Below, piece by piece: positions 54,014 to 62,530 of a DNA stretch of 64,000 bases. The stretch's first letter is position 1. The number at the start of each line of letters is the position of its first letter. The notes beneath the pieces were generated by a model. That model saw only the letters and a program-made list of their open reading frames with translations. It was not told the origin of the DNA and did no database searches. This DNA is from Pseudomonadota bacterium (GTDB lineage Bacteria > Desulfobacterota > Desulfobulbia > Desulfobulbales > Desulfocapsaceae): the NCBI GenBank assembly GCA_018821985.1, contig JAHJKP010000017.1, positions 26,540-90,539 of the forward strand, written 5' to 3'. The position numbers were made by a program, and so were the translations under genes.

Positions 54014-56173
54014 ATGAAATACAACTCATTTGACACCGAATGTACGGGATCACAAAAAGCTATTGCTATAGCCATGATCGCCACTGCTTTTCTCACTCTC
54101 TGGGCATATCTCTATACCCCTATCCTTGACGGCGACATCTGGTTTCACCTGCTCTACGGCAGATTCATATTGGAAAGCCATACGCTTATCCTGGATCACA
54201 CCATCTTCACATGGACACCTTCAGACAACAACACCATTTACTGTGCCTGGATAGGACATGTTCTTTACTACCTTCTATACAAATTCACCGGATATACCGG
54301 CATTATCGTGTTGCGATATATTGCTGCGTCAACATTGTTTCTGGCCATATTTTATCTTGCCCGGCAGAGAAACACACTCTATAACCCCATCACCTGGTTT
54401 ACCGCCACGCTCTGCATTCTGGCCATAGGACCTGCCACCCTTGACAAGCCAGAGCTACTTTCATTGTCACTTATGACAATGCTCGTTTTGAACTGGTACA
54501 AGATCAAGCTATCAGAAAAAAATATAATATATCACATCTATCTCTTTCCATTGCTCATGCTTGTCTGGGTGAACACCCATGGAGCATTTATTTTTGGCTG
54601 TATTTTTTTATTTTGTGTCGGCCTGGGAGAAACCATCAATCAACTCTTCTACCAAAAAAATGGACTACCAAAAAAAAATTATTATCATCTTTGCACCGCC
54701 CTTGTACTCTCCGCTGGAGCTACCCTGATAACCCCTTATGGTTATGAGTACATTCAGCAACTAATTCTCGCAGTTTTTGATAAAAAACTAGCAAATGATT
54801 TCAGTTTTGTTCTGTCCTACATGAAAACATTTGATGTCAATGGACTGCGCATGCCCCTTTTTGCATATACTGCGGTAGGCCTTTTAGTGCTGGTATTTGT
54901 GCCATCATTACGCCGCAAACAACTTGACCTGGTGCCAATCATCAGCAATCTGGTTTTCGCTTTTCTTTTCACCCGCTACACTCGTTCAATATATCTATGG
55001 GTGCCGGTCTTCAGCTTATGTGTTGTATACTATGCCGCCAGCATTACAATTATCAATCCCCTAAAAAAACGCCTGTTTGTCGTCACATTCGCTTTGGTAA
55101 GTTTCACTTTATCCGGTTGGATACTCTATCAGGAAAAATGTTATCCATCCAAGGAACGCTGGCTTGATTTTGGCTTGTGCGAAATTGCCGCCATTGATGA
55201 CGAGATATCTTTTATTCAAGAAAATTTTCCCAACGCCAAGGTGGGAAATGTCTATGATCACGGTTCATATATGCTGTGGAAAATGTGGCCGAAAACAAAA
55301 GTTATGATAGATGCCCGTTACTTCCCCTTTAGAGGATGGTTCAAAGAGTATATTGATTTTGAAATGGGTTTAAATGTTGAAACATTTATCCAGAAATATC
55401 CATTTGACGTAATAGAAATCAAACATAGCTCCCTTTCCTTGCTCCGCTGGTTTCACCGATCAAAAGAATGGAAGCTTGCCTTTTACGGCAAAGGCGCTGC
55501 CGTATTTGTCCGGTCCACCCTTGCATCTCCAGATCAAACCAGCCGTGGGAAAAGCCTGGAGAATATTTTAGCTTACGGAACAGCCCTGAATGTGTTTAAT
55601 ACAACATTAGAAATCAAGGATTGGCAAGGAGCTGACATTATTCTGACAACGATGAAACGGAATTTCAAATGCCAACATCAGCAAAAAAGAATTGCCGGTC
55701 TTGAATACAACAAACTGGCAACCCAGGCATATGATAAGAAAGACTACTCTGCCTCTATTAATTTCATGGAAAAGGCCATTGAAAAAAAAGTAGTCAATCA
55801 AGATTTGTACGCTGCCGCATTACTGCACCAATCCCTTGGGGAATGGCAAGAAGGTCAATGGGATAGTAGTCTCAAGAATGCAATAAAATCACAACTTGTA
55901 ACCAACACTTTTGCAGCCTTCTACAATGTAGCCCTCATGTCACAGCAAATGGAAACCATAAAGGGTAGTAACCATTTCGATTCGCCAACATTTACTGATA
56001 AAGAAAGAGAGATTGCCACAAAGTGGCGAGAAACTTTCAAAAATATAGTCCAAAATAAGACACAGGTACCGAAACAATACCTGCAATGTGCAGAAAATGC
56101 TGAGAATATCCTTAATAGTAATAAAGGTGTTAAGGTTGAGTTTATCGAACCTGATTGGATAGAAGGACAGTGA
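54014..56173 (+). CDS. Large GT-C-like membrane protein
   Basis: The 719-residue protein has roughly ten to twelve membrane segments in the first 380 residues. It opens with LDGDIWFHLLYGRFIL and DHTIFTWTPSDN, the form of the first periplasmic loop with acidic residues in GT-C glycosyltransferases. A soluble C-terminal part follows, with VGNVYDHGSYMLWKMWPKTK and VMIDARYFPF, then a helical tail. It lies directly after the TMTC pair on the same strand. The function is inferred from topology; no family is named with confidence. Confidence 0.7.
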   Translation: MKYNSFDTECTGSQKAIAIAMIATAFLTLWAYLYTPILDGDIWFHLLYGRFILESHTLILDHTIFTWTPSDNNTIYCAWIGHVLYYLLYKFTGYTGIIVLRYIAASTLFLAIFYLARQRNTLYNPITWFTATLCILAIGPATLDKPELLSLSLMTMLVLNWYKIKLSEKNIIYHIYLFPLLMLVWVNTHGAFIFGCIFLFCVGLGETINQLFYQKNGLPKKNYYHLCTALVLSAGATLITPYGYEYIQQLILAVFDKKLANDFSFVLSYMKTFDVNGLRMPLFAYTAVGLLVLVFVPSLRRKQLDLVPIISNLVFAFLFTRYTRSIYLWVPVFSLCVVYYAASITIINPLKKRLFVVTFALVSFTLSGWILYQEKCYPSKERWLDFGLCEIAAIDDEISFIQENFPNAKVGNVYDHGSYMLWKMWPKTKVMIDARYFPFRGWFKEYIDFEMGLNVETFIQKYPFDVIEIKHSSLSLLRWFHRSKEWKLAFYGKGAAVFVRSTLASPDQTSRGKSLENILAYGTALNVFNTTLEIKDWQGADIILTTMKRNFKCQHQQKRIAGLEYNKLATQAYDKKDYSASINFMEKAIEKKVVNQDLYAAALLHQSLGEWQEGQWDSSLKNAIKSQLVTNTFAAFYNVALMSQQMETIKGSNHFDSPTFTDKEREIATKWRETFKNIVQNKTQVPKQYLQCAENAENILNSNKGVKVEFIEPDWIEGQ

Positions 56174-56291
56174 CGATTTACAATTTCGTTTCAATTTTCG
56201 GCCTGATTATGTCTTGACTATTGGGGTCACTTCACTAAAGGTATACGATACTGTGGGGTTAACAAATCACAAAGATATGAACTAAACACGC

Positions 56292-56981
56292 ATGAAAAAA
56301 GTTGCTATCCTCCAGTCCAACTATATCCCATGGAAGGGGTATTTTGATATAATCGCTGCAGTAGATGAGTTCATCCTCTACGATGATGTACAATTCACCA
56401 AGAATGACTGGCGCAATCGAAACAAAATAAAAACGCCTAAGGGACTTGAATGGATCAGCGTCCCGGTTGGTCAAGATATAAATCGGCGTATTCGTGATGT
56501 GGAGTTGCCAAACACCACTTGGCAGGAAAAACACTGGAAGACACTTGTGAGCAACTACGGTCGTGCTCCTCACTTTCATGCAATCGCAACATGGCTCGAG
56601 CCACTGTACCTTGCTCGGATTTACACACATCTCTCTCAAATAAATCGCTGTTTTATTGAAGCTGTGTGCAATTACTTAAGTATTAAAACAACAATCACCA
56701 ATTCATGGGACTATACCCTTCTTGAAGACAAAACGGAGCGATTAGCCTTCATTTGTACCCAAGCTGGTGGTACGGAATACATTTCTGGTCCGGCGGCCAA
56801 GGGTTACATCAAAAAGAGCGTTTTCAGTGATCGGGGCATCAAGCTGACCTGGTTTGACTACGTTGGATACCCCGAGTATCCACAACTTTGGGGCGAATTC
56901 ACCCATGAAGTTTCAATACTTGATTTATTGTTTAACTGCGGCACAGACGCACCACATTATATGAAATGTATACTTCCATGA
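56292..56981 (+). CDS. WbqC-like family protein
   Basis: The 229-residue cytoplasmic protein starts KKVAILQSNYIPWKGYFDII and continues FILYDDVQFTKNDWRNRN. These are the signatures of the WbqC family found in O-antigen and other glycan loci and thought to act in sugar modification. Its stop overlaps the next start by ATGA. It heads a six-gene ATGA-linked cassette and has lower GC than its left neighbours. Confidence 0.87.
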   Translation: MKKVAILQSNYIPWKGYFDIIAAVDEFILYDDVQFTKNDWRNRNKIKTPKGLEWISVPVGQDINRRIRDVELPNTTWQEKHWKTLVSNYGRAPHFHAIATWLEPLYLARIYTHLSQINRCFIEAVCNYLSIKTTITNSWDYTLLEDKTERLAFICTQAGGTEYISGPAAKGYIKKSVFSDRGIKLTWFDYVGYPEYPQLWGEFTHEVSILDLLFNCGTDAPHYMKCILP

Positions 56982-57910
56982 AGATATCAGTTGTCACAAC
57001 ATTGTATAAATCAAGCCCATATGTTGCAGAATTTTACAAAAGAATAACTAGCTCAATTCATAAAATCGGGGCACAATACGAAATTATTTTCGTAGATGAT
57101 GGCTCGCCAGACGATTCTTTGAGTGTTGCCTTAGAACTTCTTAAAAATGATTTAAATATTACGGTTGTTGAATTATCCAGAAATTTTGGGCATCACAAAG
57201 CAATGATGACTGGCCTTAAATATGCCAATGGTGATTATGTTCTGATGATTGATTCAGATTTAGAAGAACCACCTGAACTTCTTGAAGTTTACTGGAAGAA
57301 AATGAGTGAAAATAAAGATACTGATGTAGTGTATGGCAAGTTATCTCAACGAAAAGGGACTGTATGGGGAAAATTAACAAGTGGCTTATTCTACCGTTTG
57401 TTGAATTTTCTTTCCGGAGAGAATATGCCCACTGATATAGCTTTCTCAAGACTGGCTACAAAAAATTATGTGTCTAATCTTCTACGATTTGAGGAAAGAG
57501 AAATGTATATCGGTGGATTGTGGCATATCGCAGGTTTCAATCAAGTTCCTGTACACATAACAAAAAGTTCTAAAGGCATAACTAGTTATACTCTAAGAAA
57601 GAAAATGGAAATGCTGGTGAACGCAATAACCTCATTTAGCAGTATGCCTTTGCGCATGATATTTCACACAGGTATTATCACGACAGTGATTGCAATTATT
57701 CTGAGTATTTTCTTTTTTGTAAGAAAGATTATCTATGCAGAAGTTGTTAGTGGGTGGACATCTTTGATTGTTATTATGCTATTAATGTCTGGTATTATTC
57801 TTTCATCGCTCGGAATAATTGCAATTTATATGTCAAAAATCTTTAATGAAGTTAAAAATAGACCATATACAATTGTAAGATCTGTACACAAAGGAGATTG
57901 CAGCAAATGA
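56978..57910 (+). CDS. GtrB/ArnC-like polyprenyl-phosphate glycosyltransferase
   Basis: The start is the ATG at 56978 overlapping the WbqC-like stop. The 310-residue protein has a GT2 domain (about 1-225) with VDDGSPDD (39-46), ELSRNFGHHKAMMTGL and IDSDLEEPPELL (DSD at 92-94), then two C-terminal membrane helices. This is the form of bactoprenyl-phosphate glucosyl- or aminoarabinosyl-type transferases (GtrB, ArnC). It would make a second lipid-linked sugar, distinct from the DPM1-like enzyme's. The coding region is markedly AT-rich, which suggests transfer. Confidence 0.88.
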   Translation: MKISVVTTLYKSSPYVAEFYKRITSSIHKIGAQYEIIFVDDGSPDDSLSVALELLKNDLNITVVELSRNFGHHKAMMTGLKYANGDYVLMIDSDLEEPPELLEVYWKKMSENKDTDVVYGKLSQRKGTVWGKLTSGLFYRLLNFLSGENMPTDIAFSRLATKNYVSNLLRFEEREMYIGGLWHIAGFNQVPVHITKSSKGITSYTLRKKMEMLVNAITSFSSMPLRMIFHTGIITTVIAIILSIFFFVRKIIYAEVVSGWTSLIVIMLLMSGIILSSLGIIAIYMSKIFNEVKNRPYTIVRSVHKGDCSK

Positions 57911-58839
57911 TCCGGCCAGACCTTGAAGGGGTTAAAAAGACTTTGGAAGAATATCCATTTCCTGTGGATTTAATCATTGAAGTTACAAGGTATTGTAACC
58001 TAAAGTGCATAATGTGTCCTTACGCAAATTTAAAAAGGGCACAGGGAAATATGGAATTTAGCACATTTAAAAAGATAATTGATGAAACTGCTATAGAAAA
58101 TCCTGCAGCACGGATCTGGCTGGCAATAATGGGTGAACCCCTGCTGCGAGGAGAGAAGGTTATTGAGTTCATTCGATATGCCAAGGAAAAGGGTCTCAGG
58201 GAAATTTGCCTGAACACGAATGCAGTTTTGCTCTCCGAAGAAATTGCTGTAAAATTATTAGAGAGTGGGCTTGATAAGATTTTGATCAGTATAGATGCCA
58301 ACTCTAAAGAGACATATGATAAAATCAGAGTTGGTGGCGATTTTGATCTTGTCCGCAATAATGTTGAACGATTTATAAAACTTAAAGGAGAAAAAAATGA
58401 CAATAACCTGAAGCTGATTGTTCAGTTTATTGTCATGGATGAAAATGAACATGAGGTCGAAGCATTTAAGAGTTACTGGCTTGCCCGAGGAGCAATCGTA
58501 AAAATTCGTCCAAAACTTGGGTGGGGAAATGCTGTCAAATCTTCGATACTCGACAGTGTAGCACAAGAGACAGAGCGTTTTCCATGTGCTTGGCTTACCC
58601 GTACTGTGTCAATCCATTGGGATGGCTCTTTTTCACAGTGTGACGCTGACCACGAAGGATATTACTCCCCTGGCGACCTCAACAACAGTACAATTAAGCA
58701 AGTATGGGAAGGAATGCTGGCCGAAAGAAGGACACGCCACTGGAAAGGTGATTACGATTTTGAACCATGTAACACATGCAAGGACTGGCTTGCAGGACGC
58801 TCATACTTCTTTTACCCGGAAAGGTCAGAAAACCAATGA
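57907..58839 (+). CDS. Radical SAM enzyme with SPASM-like C-terminus
   Basis: The start is the ATG at 57907 with AAGGAG upstream, overlapping the previous stop. The 310-residue protein has the cluster motif C30-C34-C37 in RYCNLKCIMCPYA, then LAIMGEPLL and AKEKGLREICLNTNAVLL. A C-terminal cysteine set (SQCDADHEG and CNTCKDWL) could hold an auxiliary cluster. It may alter a sugar or a peptide by radical chemistry. Being locked between a glycosyltransferase and a methyltransferase suggests a sugar or lipid-linked substrate. Confidence 0.88.
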   Translation: MIRPDLEGVKKTLEEYPFPVDLIIEVTRYCNLKCIMCPYANLKRAQGNMEFSTFKKIIDETAIENPAARIWLAIMGEPLLRGEKVIEFIRYAKEKGLREICLNTNAVLLSEEIAVKLLESGLDKILISIDANSKETYDKIRVGGDFDLVRNNVERFIKLKGEKNDNNLKLIVQFIVMDENEHEVEAFKSYWLARGAIVKIRPKLGWGNAVKSSILDSVAQETERFPCAWLTRTVSIHWDGSFSQCDADHEGYYSPGDLNNSTIKQVWEGMLAERRTRHWKGDYDFEPCNTCKDWLAGRSYFFYPERSENQ

Positions 58840-59669
58840 TTACCAAAGCCCAGGTGCTACAGGCAAATATTGACTTGCATACAAAGCTTGCAGCTGTTTA
58901 TAGGGAGACAGAACCGCATTACCGCCCAGAAAACCGGGATCGAGTTGAAAATATTCTCAAACATCTGGCAAAAACAGTCGGCAATGGCTCACTCCTTGAT
59001 ATCGGTTGCGGGATGGGTTTTATCATCGATATTGCCAAGTTACACTTCCGTCGTATTATCGGAATTGACATCACAGAGGCAATGCTTGAAAGGGTTAACT
59101 GTGAAAGCGAATCCTGCGATATTTCTTTACAGGTTGCTGAAATTGAGCACATGCTTTTTCCCGACGAGGCATTCGAGGTAGTAACAGCATATGCTGTTAT
59201 TCATCATTTACATGAGCTAAAACCTGCTTTTGCAGAGGTGTTTCGTGTCTTAAAGCCAGGTGGGGTCTTTTACACAGATACGGATCCCAATTATTATTTT
59301 TGGGAAGCTCTCCGAAACCTTCCAGAAGGAGAAAAATTCTCGTCAATTGTTCAACGGGAGTATGATGCTGTTCGACATAAAGATAGAGAATTAGAGGAAA
59401 AATTTGGGATCCTACCCGAAATACTGAACATGGCGGAAACACTTAAACATGACAGTGGAGGATTCAAGGCCGAAGATCTTAAAACTTTGTTAAAAAATAT
59501 AGGTTTTTCCAAAGTCAATATCTTTTATGAATGGTTTGTCGGCGAAGGACATGTCATCCATTCAGAAGACACGAAGGATTGTGCAGAGCAAATCCGTAGC
59601 CTTCTTTATAAACAATTACCATTGACCAAACATCTGTTTAAGTATTTACGGATTGTTGCGTACAAATGA
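58836..59669 (+). CDS. SAM-dependent class I methyltransferase
   Basis: The start is the ATG at 58836, overlapping the radical SAM stop; a longer frame upstream is inside that gene. The 277-residue protein has LLDIGCGMGFIIDIA (53-67), IIGIDITEAML and VVTAYAVIHHLHELKPAFAE, then VLKPGGVFYTDTDP. This is a Methyltransf_11/25-type domain. Substrate unknown; cassette context suggests the product of the radical SAM or glycosyltransferase step. Confidence 0.87.
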   Translation: MITKAQVLQANIDLHTKLAAVYRETEPHYRPENRDRVENILKHLAKTVGNGSLLDIGCGMGFIIDIAKLHFRRIIGIDITEAMLERVNCESESCDISLQVAEIEHMLFPDEAFEVVTAYAVIHHLHELKPAFAEVFRVLKPGGVFYTDTDPNYYFWEALRNLPEGEKFSSIVQREYDAVRHKDRELEEKFGILPEILNMAETLKHDSGGFKAEDLKTLLKNIGFSKVNIFYEWFVGEGHVIHSEDTKDCAEQIRSLLYKQLPLTKHLFKYLRIVAYK

Positions 59670-60466
59670 AAGTTGAATATTCTTCATTTCGACAGATTGA
59701 ATCAGTATTAAATAATACGAAGTTATTGAGAATTGCATATCTTCCAATTGGATGTACGGAACAACATGGCCCGATTCTCCCCATGGGCACAGACACTCTA
59801 GTAGCCAATAAACTTGCTGAAGATCTTAGTTCTTACCGAAATGGCAAGGATGCTACAGGAACTATCTATCCCGAGATAGCCTTTTCTCCATCGCGTTCCA
59901 ATGTTAACTATCCAGGCTCGACTACAGTTACTGAAGACGCCTTTCGTTCTTATAGTGCAGAAGTCTGCTCTTCAATCTTACGACATGATTTTGATGCCTT
60001 GGTGGTAATCTGCATGCATGGTCCAGCCGAACCCTCTCTTATTGAAATCGCTTTTCAATTTAATCAAAAACAGTTCGAGCTTGGTGGTAAAATTCAGCCT
60101 ATCATTGTCCTCGGGGTTTCACATATTAGTGAAGTGTTTCAACGATGGCTGGGCTCCCTAGCAGGTAAGCATGCAGACTATCGAGAATTTCTCTTACTTT
60201 ACAAGACGTTAGGAATAGATTTTTTTAGACCTGAGGTTATTTGGGATTTGGAGGAGTTCAACTGTCATTATGCTAAAACTACTTTATCAAGTATTAATCT
60301 TTTGGGCGTTCCGATGGAATTACGTTCCGTCGACGGAGTAATTGGGGCACCTATGCATAATTCCGCGCAAACTCATTCAGAACTGGCCGAAGGCATTTGG
60401 AACGATCTGATTTCAGCATTTTCAGAGGCTATTGATCGATCATTGACTGACTTGCAAAAATTATGA
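59666..60466 (+). CDS. Creatininase-family amidohydrolase-like protein
   Basis: The 266-residue protein has the creatininase signature YLPIGCTEQHGPILPMGTDT (25-44; E32, H34 and D43 as metal ligands) and VNYPGSTTVTEDAF. The usual NGHGGN stretch reads CMHGPAEPS, and the HAGExET-type motif reads HADYREF, so part of the metal site is altered. Members cut cyclic amides or short peptides and include riboflavin and mycofactocin enzymes. Here, with a radical SAM gene nearby, it could act on a modified peptide or an amide sugar. The start overlaps the methyltransferase stop. Confidence 0.8.
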   Translation: MKVEYSSFRQIESVLNNTKLLRIAYLPIGCTEQHGPILPMGTDTLVANKLAEDLSSYRNGKDATGTIYPEIAFSPSRSNVNYPGSTTVTEDAFRSYSAEVCSSILRHDFDALVVICMHGPAEPSLIEIAFQFNQKQFELGGKIQPIIVLGVSHISEVFQRWLGSLAGKHADYREFLLLYKTLGIDFFRPEVIWDLEEFNCHYAKTTLSSINLLGVPMELRSVDGVIGAPMHNSAQTHSELAEGIWNDLISAFSEAIDRSLTDLQKL

Positions 60467-61023
60467 ACTATCTCATATACGGATCTAATAATTTCGCATT
60501 AATGTTGAAAGATTTTCTTGAATTTCACGACTTAAAATTTTGTGGATTTATCGATGATTTCAGGACCGATGATACTATTATCGGTACCTTTGCAGACGTA
60601 ATAGAACGTTACCATCCTACCGATTATGAAATAGTTTTAGGAATTGGCTACAGAAATCTCTCCGCCCGTTTAAAAACGTTTGAACGCATTAAGTCTGCTG
60701 GTTTTAACGTGGCAACGCTGATTCATCGTAATGCATATGTCAGGTCTCTGGCGAACATACAAGAAGGTGCAATAGTGATGGCAAACGCCACTATTGATTA
60801 CAATGCAATGATTGGCAAAGCCACTGTTATTTGGCCAGGAGTTGTAGTCAACCATGACAGTAAAATTTCTATAAATACCTTTTTATCACCTTCTGCTACC
60901 ATTTGTGGCTTTGTGAATGTTGGCGAAAGCTGTTTTGTAGGGGCCGGCGCTGTTATTGTTGACCATGTTGATGTCCCCAATGGAACATTTATTAAGGCAA
61001 ACACTCTTTACAAAGGATTGTAA
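60463..61023 (+). CDS. PglD/NeuD-like sugar acyltransferase
   Basis: The 186-residue protein has an N-terminal Rossmann-like part (MNYLIYGSNNFALMLKDFL, then CGFIDD) and a C-terminal left-handed hexapeptide repeat domain (SLANIQEGAIVMANATID, then VVVNHDSKISINTFLS, VGESCFVGAGAVIVDHV). The catalytic-type histidine lies in VNHDS. PglD and NeuD relatives acetylate amino sugars or sialic acids. With a WecE-type aminotransferase downstream, acylation of a 4-amino sugar is plausible. It ends the ATGA-linked cassette. Confidence 0.88.
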   Translation: MNYLIYGSNNFALMLKDFLEFHDLKFCGFIDDFRTDDTIIGTFADVIERYHPTDYEIVLGIGYRNLSARLKTFERIKSAGFNVATLIHRNAYVRSLANIQEGAIVMANATIDYNAMIGKATVIWPGVVVNHDSKISINTFLSPSATICGFVNVGESCFVGAGAVIVDHVDVPNGTFIKANTLYKGL

Positions 61024-61327
61024 ATTTGATCTTTGCCGGTCAGGGACTTCCTCGTAACTTTCATGAGATAAAAACATAACCTTTTATTGTGTTAGTTACA
61101 CAGCTCTCTCACAATTTTAACAACTTACAGTAAGTTTTTCCTTAAATGGCGTTCATCACGCACTTTAAGGAATAAAATTCATAATTCTCTAGCACAAAAA
61201 TTCGATATTGTGTTTCAATAATTCAACTCGATGACCAAGATATTCCAGAAGCCAGAAAAGACTCCAGAGCTGATCCAGGCAGTGGTCTAGACCTGTTAAT
61301 CAACCAAACCCCAAGGTGGACACTCAC
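61024..61327. other. 304-base intergenic region with an inverted repeat
   Basis: No gene is seen. An imperfect 13-base inverted repeat lies at 61140-61152 and 61158-61170 (CCTTAAA at the outer ends). It may be a weak terminator for the cassette or a protein-binding site. Confidence 0.45.
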
Positions 61328-61693
61328 TTGAAATACCTATATATTGCTGGGACAGTGCTATTTACCGTATATGGGCAGCTTATCATGAAATGGCGAATCA
61401 GCAACCACGGTCCCCTGCCAGACCATTTCGGCGATAAGCTTTTTTTTCTTCTACAACTCTTTACCGACGTTTACATTCTCAGTGGATTCATGGCGGCATT
61501 TGTTGCATCGTTATTCTGGATGGCGGCAATGACGAAAGCAGACCTAAGTTTCGCTTATCCTATTGTCACAGCCGGATTAACACTACTCACGACTTTAATG
61601 GCCATCACATTACTAGGCGAAACACTTTCTCTACCAAAAGCACTGGGCATTCTGCTTATAATATCCGGTGTTGTTGTGATGCAATACTCTTAA
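61328..61693 (+). CDS. Small EmrE/ArnE-like membrane transporter
   Basis: I choose the TTG at 61328, eight bases after AAGGTGG; a GTG at 61316 is also in frame. The 121-residue protein has four membrane helices. LFTVYGQLIMKWRISNHG in the first resembles ArnE/ArnF and EamA-like half transporters, and AYPIVTAGLTLLTTLMAITLLGE-type text fills the last half. In glycan loci such proteins flip polyprenyl-phosphate sugars across the inner membrane. It may serve the GtrB-like enzyme, which has no GtrA partner nearby. Drug efflux is the alternative. Confidence 0.8.
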   Translation: MKYLYIAGTVLFTVYGQLIMKWRISNHGPLPDHFGDKLFFLLQLFTDVYILSGFMAAFVASLFWMAAMTKADLSFAYPIVTAGLTLLTTLMAITLLGETLSLPKALGILLIISGVVVMQYS

Positions 61694-61708
61694 AGAACTT
61701 AAAACTAA

Positions 61709-62530
61709 ATGGCGCTGACAAAACATCCGGTCATAATTGACGGAATTATCTGTTACCTTCCCAATTCTCTTGATGGATTTGCAGACTACCATTCAGTTGG
61801 GCTGGACAATCTTTATGCAGCAGAAAACACTCATTTCTGGTTTATCACCCGACGCGAGAAAATCTGTGGTGCATTCAAGAAATATGTGCCCAATCACTCA
61901 AGAATAATGGAAATTGGGGCAGGAACAGGATATGTGGCAGAAGGATTGCAGAAAATCGGCTATCAAGTAGCAGTCGGTGAGTATCATCTTTCAGGTCTGA
62001 AATATGCAAAACAAAAAGGTATCGAAGAATGCTATCAATTTGATCTTTTTGAGCCTCCTTTTGAAAATGAATTTGATGCAATAGGCATGTTTGATGTCAT
62101 TGAGCATCTCGAAGACGATGTCTTTGCAATGCAACAAGCATCAAGGATGATCAAGCCTGGAGGGTACTTGTTCGTTACTGTACCGGCACATCAATGGTTG
62201 TGGAGCAGAAATGACAAGATTGCAGCCCACAAACGCCGATATAACAAACGAATGATAATTAATTCTGTTGAGATAGGTGGCTTGGAGATAGTAGAAATGA
62301 GCTATTTTTTTGCTTCCATCCTACCACTTTTATTCCTTCGGAAATTGATATACAGAGATCATGATGGAGTAGTAATTGAAAAAGAGAGACAAAAAAAAAT
62401 ACCCATTAACCTCCTACTCAATAAGTTTCTGTTAATATTGACTCGAGTAGAAAACTATTTTTCTCAATGGTTGCCTAATATTGCTGGCGGCAGTCTATTG
62501 CTTGTAGCAAAAAAACATAGGTCACCGTAA
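61709..62530 (+). CDS. SAM-dependent methyltransferase
   Basis: The 273-residue protein has a class I fold with RIMEIGAGTGYVAEGLQKIGY, GMFDVIEHLEDDVFAMQQ and MIKPGGYLFVTVPAHQWLW, and an AAHKRRYNKR segment. This is the common Methyltransf_23 type found in polysaccharide loci. The C-terminus has hydrophobic stretches near YFFASILPLLFLRKLIY that may contact the membrane. The stop codon shares its last base with the next start. Confidence 0.87.
   Translation: MALTKHPVIIDGIICYLPNSLDGFADYHSVGLDNLYAAENTHFWFITRREKICGAFKKYVPNHSRIMEIGAGTGYVAEGLQKIGYQVAVGEYHLSGLKYAKQKGIEECYQFDLFEPPFENEFDAIGMFDVIEHLEDDVFAMQQASRMIKPGGYLFVTVPAHQWLWSRNDKIAAHKRRYNKRMIINSVEIGGLEIVEMSYFFASILPLLFLRKLIYRDHDGVVIEKERQKKIPINLLLNKFLLILTRVENYFSQWLPNIAGGSLLLVAKKHRSP

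Noticed and set aside
61147..61163. GG-10-GC spacing suggesting another sigma54 promoter
   Set aside because: The -12 part is CACGC rather than TTGC, and the stretch lies inside an inverted repeat, so the spacing is probably chance.
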